Shown here one piece after another: positions 1 through 5,254 of a DNA stretch of 5,254 bases. Every line of letters starts with the position of its first letter. The stretch's first letter is position 1. The notes under the pieces were generated by a model that was not told the DNA's origin, did no database searches, and saw only the letters and a list, made by a program, of their open reading frames with translations. Origin of the DNA: Microcaldota archaeon. Lineage in GTDB: Archaea > Iainarchaeota > Iainarchaeia > Iainarchaeales > JAGVWC01. The position numbers and the translations under genes were made by a program. The DNA lies in the NCBI GenBank assembly GCA_018813975.1, contig JAHJAQ010000085.1, positions 1 through 5,254 of the forward strand, in the 5' to 3' direction.

Positions 1-119
1 AAGGCAAGAACGCCTCCTCCCAATCCAACCAGTAGTGAAACCAAAAGGTCTTGTATGAGCAGCGTTGCCATAAACCAAATACCAAGAAAAGCAATGATTG
101 TTTTTTTAGGGGCGTGCAT
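1..119 (-). CDS. N-terminus of a membrane protein, candidate TadC/GspF-type platform protein (partial)
   Basis: Only the first 39 codons are visible; the gene runs off the left edge. The frame opens with ATG at 119 and reads MHAPKK, then a hydrophobic stretch (about residues 8-22), a short polar QD, and a second hydrophobic, Gly-rich stretch (LLVSLLVGLGGGVLA) to the edge. That is the look of an integral membrane protein with its N-terminus at or just before the first segment. The start codon lies inside the end of the ATPase gene, a 14-base overlap in another frame, and GTGA at 126-129 sits 6 bases upstream, so start choice is well supported; a second ATG at 71 is possible but less likely. 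In archaeal type IV pilus-like operons the ATPase is commonly followed by a TadC/GspF (T2SSF) membrane platform protein, which is why I propose that role. This identity rests on position and hydrophobicity only; no family motif is in view. Confidence 0.6.
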   Translation of the reverse strand, partial: MHAPKKTIIAFLGIWFMATLLIQDLLVSLLVGLGGGVLA

Positions 120-1575
120 ATTGGTTCACGATTTCAAAAAATTTTTGTAATGGGTATTCGCTTGGTTGGAGGCTTTCCAACCATTCTTGACGGTTTTTTA
201 ATTCGGTTTCTAGTTCTTTTGGGTTTAATCCAAAGGTTCGCTGTATTTTGGCAAAAACTTTTTGACTGTTCTTTAAGGAATGCCATTGGTTGGTTTTATA
301 GTCAAATTTAAACAAAGGTTGAATGTGTAGTTTGTTTTCTTTCCATTCGAGTTCACTGATTTCCACTATTTTTCGTTCTTCTGTTTTAAATCCAGTGGAA
401 TGAAAGCGTGTCCAGCGTTTTTGAACCAATATCAAATCAATGGAATCCAAATCCATTTCCGGAATGCCCATACTTTTTAAGCGATTCACAGCTTCTTGCG
501 TGCTTTGCGCGTGAAAAGTCGCATACGAGCCCTTTCCTTGTCCTGCTAGCAGGGTATCCATGAATGCTTTGCTTTCTTCTGGTGCACGCATTTCTCCCAC
601 AATCATGCGGTCGGGTCGCATGCGCAAAGAATCCAAGATTAGGCTTTGCATACTGGTTTCCAATTCTTTTGAAGTGGTTAACTTGATTTGATGCTGGTGG
701 GGCAAGCGAATTTCCGGTGTTTCTTCTGTAATAATAATGCGTTCGTGTTCTGGTACAAAACAAAACAAGGCATTGAGCGTAGTGGTTTTGCCGCTTCCTG
801 TGTTTCCACACAACAAAATAGTGGAATCGCTTTGTAAGGCCAATCCTAAAAAAGCAAGTGCTTGGCTGTTAATGGTTTTAGTGTGTAACAAGTCTAATGG
901 AGTAAAGGGTTGAAAGCGAAACTTTCGAATCGTAACACTTGGCCCTGAAAATGCAATGGGTTCGATTACGGCGTGAATGCGCGAACCATCTTCTAGAACC
1001 GCGTTTAGTCGGGGCGTTTGCATGCTAAGCCTTCTGCCCAATTTGCGGGCCATGCGATTAACGAGATTTTTGATGGTTTGTTCGTTATAAAAATAAAGGT
1101 TGGTGTGAAGCCAGCCATAATGAACGTGAAAAACGCGCACGGGTTTTTCAATGCCTGTTATCGCAATTTCTTCTAATGCATCGTTTTGTAATAGTTCGCC
1201 TAATGGGCCCAATCCAAAAGCCAGTTTTTCCAGTACCAGTAACAAGTATTCGGATTGGTCGGTTTCGAGTTCTAATTGGTTTTTTTCCGTGAACGCGTGC
1301 AAAAAATCCGTTAGGGATTTAAAACTGTTTTTTTGACTGGTTTGGATTTGGAACGCTTCTAACACTTCGTGAACGAGTTGTGCTTCTGCTAACGAAAAAA
1401 CAGGAAAACTAGTGATTTGGTATTGTTTTTGGTTGTTTCGCAATTCTATAATGGAAAAATCGGATTTTTTTTTGAGTATTCGTGCTATTTTTTCTTTTTT
1501 GATAGCGTGAAGGTGCCATCCCAGTATTTTGTCGGGATTTCCTTTCAGATTTGGGCATGTTTTGGTTTCTAGCAT
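106..1575 (-). CDS. type II/IV secretion or pilus assembly ATPase (VirB11/TadA/GspE2 family)
   Basis: This 489-residue protein is a hexameric-type motor ATPase that would power a type IV pilus-like or secretion system from the cytoplasmic face of the membrane. An N-terminal part (about 1-110) is poorly conserved. Next comes the typical VirB11 lead-in near 125-160 (GELLQNDALEEIAITG, then GWLHTN). Walker A is GNTGSGKTT at 257-265. An Asp-box-like IITEETPEIRLP lies at 281-292, with EE where many relatives have ED. The Walker B region is LRMRPDRMIVGEMR (317-330), and the His-box is GSYATFHAQS (349-358). Length and motif order are normal for archaeal members. The ATG at 1575 is the first possible start, because an in-frame TGA lies 13 bases upstream. 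No Shine-Dalgarno is visible, so it could be leaderless or coupled to the short frame ending TAATG. Its 3' end overlaps the next gene by 14 bases. Family assignment is firm. The exact machine (pilus, archaellum-like, secretion) cannot be decided because no pilin is in view. Confidence 0.95.
   Translation of the reverse strand: MLETKTCPNLKGNPDKILGWHLHAIKKEKIARILKKKSDFSIIELRNNQKQYQITSFPVFSLAEAQLVHEVLEAFQIQTSQKNSFKSLTDFLHAFTEKNQLELETDQSEYLLLVLEKLAFGLGPLGELLQNDALEEIAITGIEKPVRVFHVHYGWLHTNLYFYNEQTIKNLVNRMARKLGRRLSMQTPRLNAVLEDGSRIHAVIEPIAFSGPSVTIRKFRFQPFTPLDLLHTKTINSQALAFLGLALQSDSTILLCGNTGSGKTTTLNALFCFVPEHERIIITEETPEIRLPHQHQIKLTTSKELETSMQSLILDSLRMRPDRMIVGEMRAPEESKAFMDTLLAGQGKGSYATFHAQSTQEAVNRLKSMGIPEMDLDSIDLILVQKRWTRFHSTGFKTEERKIVEISELEWKENKLHIQPLFKFDYKTNQWHSLKNSQKVFAKIQRTFGLNPKELETELKNRQEWLESLQPSEYPLQKFFEIVNQYARP
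126..129 (-). promoter_or_regulatory. Shine-Dalgarno element for the membrane-protein gene
   Basis: The minus strand reads GTGA here, 6 bases before the ATG at 119. This matches the core of the archaeal ribosome-binding consensus GGTGA and lies inside the ATPase coding region. It supports translational coupling of the two genes. Confidence 0.5.
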
Positions 1576-1658
1576 TATATAGTGGAATCAATAAAAGCAT
1601 CTAAAAAGCCCCAAAATGTTTGACGATTGTGGAAAAAACCGTGGACATAAAAACCCAT
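1575..1658 (-). CDS. possible 27-codon small ORF coupled to the ATPase start (uncertain)
   Basis: A minus-strand frame fills the gap before the ATPase and ends in TAA whose last A is the first base of the ATPase ATG (TAATG). That arrangement is typical of translational coupling. From the ATG at 1658 it encodes 27 residues beginning MGFYVHGFFHNRQ and ending DAFIDSTI. An ATG at 1718 would give 47 residues but would run opposite to the zinc-finger ORF. The composition is varied and aromatic-rich, but no family is recognised and no Shine-Dalgarno precedes either ATG. Chance is a serious alternative: the same bases could simply be the ATPase promoter region. Confidence 0.2.
   Translation of the reverse strand: MGFYVHGFFHNRQTFWGFLDAFIDSTI
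1598..1607 (-). promoter_or_regulatory. TATA-like element upstream of the ATPase gene (weak)
   Basis: The minus strand reads TTTTTAGATG, centred about 28 bases before the ATPase ATG at 1575. That is roughly where an archaeal TATA box would lie for a leaderless transcript starting at the ATG. The match to TTTAWATA is imperfect and no clear BRE is seen. It also lies within the possible small minus-strand ORF, so both readings cannot easily hold together. Confidence 0.2.
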
Positions 1659-1690
1659 TAGGGCATTACGTTTTACTACACGTTTTTTGA

Positions 1691-1840
1691 ATGAACGAGA
1701 AAACAGAAAATCCGGCATGTTGTTTTTGTGGCAAAAAATGCGCGAATCATGGAGATTCGTTTTGTAGCAAAACGTGTCTGGAAAAATGGGTGAAAGAATC
1801 ATGGGCCGAAAAAAGAAGAACACGCGAGCTGTTTCCGTAG
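1691..1840 (+). CDS. small zinc-finger protein (49 aa), overlaps the methyltransferase start
   Basis: The frame from ATG 1691 to TAG 1838-1840 encodes 49 residues with two cysteine knuckles: CCFCGKKC at 10-17 and FCSKTC at 24-29. The likely ligands are Cys10, Cys13, Cys25 and Cys29 (CX2C...CX3C); Cys11, Cys17 and His20 are additional candidates. The 'FCS..C' second knuckle resembles small archaeal zinc-ribbon proteins such as DUF2116 and FCS/MYM-like fingers. After it comes a charged, helix-prone tail with EKW and many Arg/Lys. The last 40 bases overlap the methyltransferase gene in another frame, and that gene's Shine-Dalgarno lies inside this ORF. This suggests co-transcription and coupled translation, and possibly a nucleic-acid-binding helper role; that role is inference. 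No good ribosome site precedes ATG 1691. An alternative is that the stretch is a structured leader and the ORF is accidental, but the Cys spacing argues for coding. Confidence 0.6.
   Translation: MNEKTENPACCFCGKKCANHGDSFCSKTCLEKWVKESWAEKRRTRELFP
1723..1774 (+). repeat. duplicated, self-complementary zinc-knuckle DNA (short hairpins)
   Basis: TTTTGTGGCAAAA (1724-1736) and TTTTGTAGCAAAA (1760-1772) are direct repeats with one mismatch. Each is also an inverted repeat: TTTTTG/CAAAAA with loop TGG at 1723-1737, and CGTTTTG/CAAAACG with loop TAG at 1758-1774. Between them CGAATC/GATTCG forms a third 6-bp palindrome with a 5-base loop (1743-1759). In the zinc-finger frame the two copies encode FCGKK and FCSKT, the two knuckles. 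The repeats are seen directly; any RNA-structure role is inference. Confidence 0.55.
1788..1793 (+). promoter_or_regulatory. Shine-Dalgarno element fixing the methyltransferase start at 1801
   Basis: GGGTGA lies 7 bases before ATG 1801 and contains the archaeal GGTGA core. It is the best ribosome site in the neighbourhood and favours 1801 over the in-frame GTG at 1774 or ATG at 1786. Confidence 0.65.
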
Positions 1841-2487
1841 AATACGAACTGTGGTTTGAGGATAATAGTCCTTGCCACATTTCTCTCCGAGTGGATCCTA
1901 TTGGGGAAAGCTTACAGTATTCGGTTGCCCAAAAAATTGTTTTGCTTTTTTCTAAAAAAGGGGATTGGGTATTGGATCCTTTTGCAGGCTTTGGAACTGT
2001 TTTAGAGGTATGCCAAAAAAACAACAGAAAGTGTATGGGAATTGAAAGACAAGTCAAGCGCGTTCACCATTGTAAGAAAAAAATAAAATCCGAAAATATT
2101 GTTATGCTGGAAGGCGACGCATTGAAAGAATTAAAGAAACTAAAAAAACCTCGTTTTTTTGATTTTTGTTTAATGGACCCGCCTTTTTTTGGATTCTTGT
2201 ACACTAATGGAAAAAAAACCAAAAATTATAGTGAACATCTTTCCTTTCTTCAAAAGATTTTCAAACAAGTATTCAAGAAGCTTCGACGTGGCTCCTATTG
2301 TATTGTGGGCACTAAAAACGTTTATAAAAAAGGAAGGTTATTCCCACTTGCCTGTGATTTGGCTCACTTATTAAAAAAAGCTGGTTTTAAGCCTTTTCCT
2401 GAAATTGTTCGCGTTCGAAAAAAGATTGGACGTGGCGGACGCAAAGAAACTAGAACCTATTTCCTTTTAGTAAACCAAAAAAAATAA
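1801..2487 (+). CDS. DPPF-type SAM-dependent DNA/RNA methyltransferase
   Basis: From ATG 1801 the product is 228 residues. The SAM-binding motif I is WVLDPFAGFGT (56-66), followed by the GIE acidic end of the next strand (80-82). The catalytic motif is LMDPPFF (124-130), of the (D/N/S)PP(Y/F) type that methylates exocyclic amino groups (N6-adenine, N4-cytosine or N2-guanine). Residues 150-170 (KIFKQVFKKLRRGSYCIVG) match the helix-strand that follows in archaeal N4/N6 methylases. The motif order is I then IV with no large insertion, so a separate target-recognition domain is lacking. No restriction gene is adjacent, which fits an orphan DNA methylase or an RNA methylase. The protein is very rich in Lys. 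The frame is open back to GTG 1774, but GGGTGA at 1788-1793 supports 1801. The gene overlaps the zinc-finger ORF upstream and faces the DUF192 gene 8 bases downstream. The fold is certain; the substrate is not. Confidence 0.85.
   Translation: MGRKKKNTRAVSVEYELWFEDNSPCHISLRVDPIGESLQYSVAQKIVLLFSKKGDWVLDPFAGFGTVLEVCQKNNRKCMGIERQVKRVHHCKKKIKSENIVMLEGDALKELKKLKKPRFFDFCLMDPPFFGFLYTNGKKTKNYSEHLSFLQKIFKQVFKKLRRGSYCIVGTKNVYKKGRLFPLACDLAHLLKKAGFKPFPEIVRVRKKIGRGGRKETRTYFLLVNQKK
2477..2484 (-). terminator. T-run terminator candidate for the DUF192 gene
   Basis: On the minus strand eight T residues follow the DUF192 stop by 11 bases. Oligo-T tracts without a hairpin are the usual intrinsic terminator in many euryarchaea. 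The same bases encode the Lys-Lys end of the convergent methyltransferase, so the run might be coding-driven only. Confidence 0.4.
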
Positions 2488-2495
2488 TCACATCA

Positions 2496-2870
2496 TTAAA
2501 CCGTTTTCCAGTCTAGCGTATCATTCAATTTGATTTCCTTGGCTTTTTCTGGAGGCAGTTCAATCAAATAACGCGCTTTTTTTTTAGGCATATAAAATAG
2601 TGTTCCTGGTCGAAGGTTTTGTTTAATATCCACTACTTTTTTTTGAGCATCTAAATAAACCACGCTAATAAAAAAAAAGACAAATAACATGTGAATGCTG
2701 GCTCTTTCCTGGGTTTCGCTTCCAAAATCAAATATTAGTGCAAAATCAAATCTTTTTTTGGGCAAAAACATGAGCCCTTTAAATCGTTGCCATAGGGTAT
2801 TGGCAAACCGTACTTTTTGCATGATCGTTTGTGGGTTGCTTTTATTAAACAACATTTTTGAAAAACTCAC
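2496..2870 (-). CDS. DUF192/UPF0127 family protein
   Basis: The 124-residue product shows the DUF192 signatures in order: RFKGLMF (29-35), ALIFDFG (44-50), SIHMLFVFFFISVVYLD (58-74), then V-x-IKQNLRPGT (80-90) and YLIELPPEKAKEI (101-113), ending in NDTLDW. Length is usual for the family. No signal peptide is evident, so it is probably cytoplasmic. The family's biochemical role is not established, so I give none. The start is uncertain: GTG at 2870 gives MSFSK, while an ATG at 2855 (residue 6) would lose only five residues and leave the domain intact. The gene is on the same strand as the large surface protein, 60 bases beyond its stop, and either read-through or its own promoter is possible. 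It converges with the methyltransferase. Runs of T9 (2577-2585), T8 (2637-2644) and A9 (2670-2678) on the plus strand lie inside it, encoding Lys or Phe codons. Confidence 0.9.
   Translation of the reverse strand: MSFSKMLFNKSNPQTIMQKVRFANTLWQRFKGLMFLPKKRFDFALIFDFGSETQERASIHMLFVFFFISVVYLDAQKKVVDIKQNLRPGTLFYMPKKKARYLIELPPEKAKEIKLNDTLDWKTV
2577..2585 (+). terminator. T9 run, possible terminator for the methyltransferase transcript
   Basis: Nine T residues on the plus strand, about 90 bases after the methyltransferase stop and antisense to DUF192 (where they encode Lys codons). No better plus-strand T-run lies closer. Support is positional only. Confidence 0.2.
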
Positions 2871-2891
2871 TTATTATAGAAGGGGTGGGCC

Positions 2892-2897
2892 TTTAAA
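2892..2897 (-). promoter_or_regulatory. TATA-like element upstream of DUF192 (weak)
   Basis: TTTAAA lies 22-27 bases before the GTG at 2870, a plausible spacing for a leaderless archaeal transcript. A second AT-rich element, TATAATA (2872-2878, minus strand), sits just before the GTG and would fit less well to the ATG at 2855. No Shine-Dalgarno precedes the GTG. The 60-base gap otherwise shows no hairpin or T-run after the surface-protein stop. Confidence 0.3.
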
Positions 2898-2930
2898 CAG
2901 TTCTGCTTGTTTTGCTCAAGTAGTGGGCTC

Positions 2931-5254
2931 TTAGGTTTTAATTGTGTATTCTTTAATGATCCAAAGACTTAGCAGTGCAATGATTACTAATAGTAATATT
3001 GTGGTTAGGCCTATTGCTTGGGGTGGTTGGTAAGTTGGAAGGGTTTTGGAAACACATTTTCCGCCTGCACAAGCACCTGCTCCCATTCCACAGCTTTCTC
3101 CCTCGCTTTGAGAACCAAAATAACAGTGTCCATTAATACATTTTTCAATGGTGCAAATGCTTTGGTCATCACAATCTTCGTGTCGTGCACAATAAGTTTG
3201 TTCGACTTTTCCCGGATCGGAAATCTCAAAGCCAGATATAATCGGTGGGTCTATTTCTTGTAGGGCTGATTCGTCTATTGTTTTGTTTATATAATAGGTT
3301 ACTGGAAATGTTTCCCCTGGTTTTAGTGCTTCAATTAGGAATTCGATGATAGGATCGGATTCAATTATGGTAAATGGTGTTTCACTAACAATTTTAGACG
3401 CATCTTCTGCAATCTCTTTTTCAATAAAAGTCATGACACGAATATCCATGGGCACATTACTCGTGTTTTCTATGTTTACCTTAAACTCTGTTCTGCTTCC
3501 TATATCTTCATTGTTTTCTCCTGTTTTGATAACTTGGGCAGTTGCTTCAGAGGTAATGTTGAATATCTTGGAAGCGCGTTCCATAAATACGGGTTCTACA
3601 ATTCTACCATAGTCTGCGAGTATTTTACTAAACCTTTTGAATTCTTCTACCAGCACTACTTTTTTAACGGAAATGTTTAATATTCTTTCTCGTATAACTG
3701 GAACTGAATTAATACCACAGTCATTTGAACAACTTTGCGTGGTTTCGTTTAGTTCGCACACATTATTACCGCAAATACCTGCAGGTATAATGCTAATGTC
3801 GCCAGTATCAACACCACAATCTGTTGAGCAGTTGCTGGAGTCTTCTTTTGGTTCACAAATAAGATTTCCACACCCTATTGCACAGTCTACTGGGCAGGTA
3901 ATTGGGCTTTCGGTGTGGGTACAGGAACGGTCTCCGCACGCTGCTGGACAATCTGCTGGACAAGTAATGGCTGCTTCGCTTCCATCACAACTATTGTTTC
4001 CACAATAAGTCCCAGAAACTACGCCACTGCCTGTTCCAGTATAGGTAACACTAATGCCTTGTGCAGTGCTGTTGTTGTCCGCGTTGTCCATTGATTTTAC
4101 ATAGTATATTCTTGTGAATGGTGCTGGTGTTTCTGGGTCTTCTGTGAAAAGGTAGCTTGTTTCTGTTCCATTGTCGATCCATGTTTCGCTGTTGTTTGAT
4201 ACCCAGTATTTGGCTATTCCTGATGTGGCGTCTGCTCCTTCATAGGATAGTACAAAGCTTAGTCCAACGTTGATGTCATCGATAGTTGAAGTAATGGTTA
4301 CGGTTGGGTCTGTTTTGTCAATGGTCACCAAAACCGTTTTTGTGCTTTCTATATCTCCTGCAACATCGGTTGAATAATAATCTAATTGATGGTTGGCGTC
4401 TGTTGAAATTAAAATATTGGTATCATAGGTTTCTTCGCCACCGCCATCTAATTCGTAGGTGGTAGTGTCACAACCGCTTCCCCCAACATTGTCCGTGCAC
4501 GTTAACGTTATATTGGCGTCAAAGTTTTGCCATCCTTCATTATGGTCATCCGTTGTAGTTGGGGGCGTTGCCACCATGATAATGTTTACATCTTGTACAT
4601 GAGTCACGGTGTCATCAAAGTTTGCATGGTCCCATCCGCTAGTAATGCTTTGGTCTAATCGGAATTGGAGGTATCTTCCTTGGTAGCCAAATCCATTATT
4701 CAAATCAAAATTCGTGCCATTCGTAAAACCGGTTTCTTGTGTCCAGCTATTGGTGCAAACAGAGGTGGAGGTACAGTTTCGTACGAATAATCCCAGTCCA
4801 CTCATGCTCGCATTATTATTATAGTTTAGGGTAGCGCTGCTATAATTACAGTCTTTGCAAACTTCCACGCCACTTTCAAATCCATCCAGTACACGCGAAT
4901 AATAGTTGGCGTTCCACCACGCATTATAATCGGCTTGGATTTCAGCTGGAGTTAAAACGCGGTTGTAAATCTTAAAGTCTTCGATTTGGCCAGGGAATGA
5001 CCCTGCTCCAGTATTATTTCGCGCTCCAATGACCATGTCTGCTCCATTATGGCCATTAGCATCTGTTACAGCATCCGAATGGTCGCTTATATCGTGGCTT
5101 CCATTTACATAAAGGTTCAAGTCGCCTTGGTTAAAAGTAAAACCAACGTGATACCAATACCCCGGGGTAAATGTTGCATTTGAAGTTACCGTTAAAGTGT
5201 CTGAACCATTTCCAACTCCCGCACCAAATACATTTATGTTAACAATAATTAACT
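2931..5254 (-). CDS. large LamG-containing, C-terminally anchored surface protein (N-terminus outside window)
   Basis: The frame is open to the right edge, so 773 residues are visible and the start is missing. Visible residues 1-112 are the end of a LamG/concanavalin-like domain (GYWYHVGFTF, LYVNG, then GQIEDFKIYNRVLTPAEI). Residues 117-227 form a beta-sandwich with GRYLQFRL. Residues 229-313 resemble an OmpL47-type domain (LTCTDNVGGSGC; HQLDYYSTDVAGDIES), with Cys252 and Cys261 likely paired. An Ig-like module follows to about 406. Four 19-residue Cys repeats occupy 417-512, then a linker and beta-rich stalk (about 515-680), an eight-Cys cluster (688-733), a hydrophobic segment (about 746-766, LTTILLLVIIALLSLWII) and a short charged tail. 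About 20 N-x-S/T sequons suggest N-glycosylation. This is a type I surface protein with most mass outside; carbohydrate or host binding is inference from LamG. Stop TAA is at 2931-2933. Confidence 0.93.
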   Translation of the reverse strand, partial: LIIVNINVFGAGVGNGSDTLTVTSNATFTPGYWYHVGFTFNQGDLNLYVNGSHDISDHSDAVTDANGHNGADMVIGARNNTGAGSFPGQIEDFKIYNRVLTPAEIQADYNAWWNANYYSRVLDGFESGVEVCKDCNYSSATLNYNNNASMSGLGLFVRNCTSTSVCTNSWTQETGFTNGTNFDLNNGFGYQGRYLQFRLDQSITSGWDHANFDDTVTHVQDVNIIMVATPPTTTDDHNEGWQNFDANITLTCTDNVGGSGCDTTTYELDGGGEETYDTNILISTDANHQLDYYSTDVAGDIESTKTVLVTIDKTDPTVTITSTIDDINVGLSFVLSYEGADATSGIAKYWVSNNSETWIDNGTETSYLFTEDPETPAPFTRIYYVKSMDNADNNSTAQGISVTYTGTGSGVVSGTYCGNNSCDGSEAAITCPADCPAACGDRSCTHTESPITCPVDCAIGCGNLICEPKEDSSNCSTDCGVDTGDISIIPAGICGNNVCELNETTQSCSNDCGINSVPVIRERILNISVKKVVLVEEFKRFSKILADYGRIVEPVFMERASKIFNITSEATAQVIKTGENNEDIGSRTEFKVNIENTSNVPMDIRVMTFIEKEIAEDASKIVSETPFTIIESDPIIEFLIEALKPGETFPVTYYINKTIDESALQEIDPPIISGFEISDPGKVEQTYCARHEDCDDQSICTIEKCINGHCYFGSQSEGESCGMGAGACAGGKCVSKTLPTYQPPQAIGLTTILLLVIIALLSLWIIKEYTIKT
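3054..3191 (-). other. membrane-proximal eight-cysteine cluster of the surface protein
   Basis: Eight cysteines fall within 46 residues just before the membrane segment, starting C-x5-C-x5-C-x4-C-x4-C (CARHEDCDDQSICTIEKC, then INGHC) and ending in a Gly-rich C-x6-C-x4-C part. The CDDxSxCT...CxxGxC spacing differs from the upstream four-Cys repeat, so it is a distinct disulfide module. Confidence 0.75.
3717..4004 (-). repeat. four 19-residue Cys repeats in the surface protein
   Basis: Units lie at 3948-4004, 3882-3938, 3816-3872 and 3717-3773, in protein order. Each fits CGx3Cx3Ex4Cx2DC without a gap: CGNNSCDGSEAAITCPADC, CGDRSCTHTESPITCPVDC, CGNLICEPKEDSSNCSTDC and CGNNVCELNETTQSCSNDC. The first three are spaced by 3 residues and the last by 14. 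Four Cys per unit, plus fixed Glu and Asp, point to a disulfide-locked and possibly metal-binding module. Similar repeats are common in exported proteins of archaea and myxobacteria, from general knowledge of such proteins. Confidence 0.9.

Noticed and set aside
437..811. 124-codon open frame on the minus strand within the ATPase gene
   Set aside because: It is an out-of-frame shadow of the ATPase core, which has all its catalytic motifs in the other frame.
1616..1690. Plus-strand 24-codon frame ending TGA directly before the zinc-finger ATG (TGAATG)
   Set aside because: Very short, no ribosome site, no recognisable pattern, and the opposite strand gives an equally open frame. Probably chance.
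1715..1741. Longer hairpin GCAT...ATGC around the first knuckle as a terminator or riboswitch
   Set aside because: The outer 4-bp stem needs an asymmetric 4-base bulge, no T-run follows, and the bases are explained by the zinc-finger codons.
2154..2218. T7, T7 and A8 runs within the methyltransferase, suggesting phase variation by slippage
   Set aside because: Equal or longer runs occur in the ATPase (T9 at 1465-1473) and DUF192 genes, where they just encode Lys or Phe codons. The whole window is rich in them, so they are not special to the methyltransferase.
1801..2487. Methyltransferase as part of a restriction-modification system
   Set aside because: No nuclease gene or motif is present in the neighbouring ORFs; the adjacent genes are a zinc finger and DUF192.
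3637..4008. Plus-strand open frame of 123 codons opposite the Cys repeats
   Set aside because: It is antisense to a clearly coding, repeated Cys region; its own repetitiveness simply mirrors those repeats.

Overview
This window most likely comes from an archaeon, probably a small-genome DPANN-type lineage (Diapherotrites, Woesearchaeota or a relative). That placement is inference from gene content, not from a marker gene. The supporting signs are an archaeal-type pilus/secretion ATPase followed by an overlapping membrane-protein gene, Shine-Dalgarno elements of the GGTGA type next to genes that have none and may be leaderless, short T-runs where terminators would be expected, and a huge Asn/Thr-rich surface protein with LamG, Ig-like and Cys-repeat modules and a C-terminal membrane anchor. 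The DNA is moderately AT-rich and full of 7-9 base A or T runs.

Layout from left to right. At 1-119 (minus) is the start of a membrane protein that runs off the left edge. It overlaps the end of a 489-residue VirB11/TadA/GspE2-type ATPase (106-1575, minus). A roughly 115-base divergent region (1576-1690) follows. On the minus strand this region contains a short open frame whose stop overlaps the ATPase start as TAATG. On the plus strand, 1691-2487 holds a 49-codon zinc-finger ORF that overlaps, in another frame, a DPPF-type nucleic-acid methyltransferase. The methyltransferase start is best placed at 1801, because GGGTGA lies 7 bases upstream. Convergent to it is a DUF192/UPF0127 gene (2496-2870, minus), separated by only 8 bases. 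From 2931 to the right edge (minus) is a large exported, C-terminally anchored surface protein whose N-terminus lies outside the window.

Functionally there are three blocks. The ATPase and its membrane partner look like the motor and platform of a type IV pilus-like or secretion machine. The zinc-finger ORF and methyltransferase form a small, probably co-translated pair that may modify DNA or RNA. The surface protein is probably a glycosylated adhesin or sugar-binding exoprotein, followed on the same strand by the DUF192 gene. Nothing in the sequence directly links the three blocks. No RNA genes, CRISPR arrays, insertion sequences or origins were seen. The least expected observation is the overlapping small zinc-finger gene, whose two zinc knuckles are encoded by nearly identical, self-complementary DNA.
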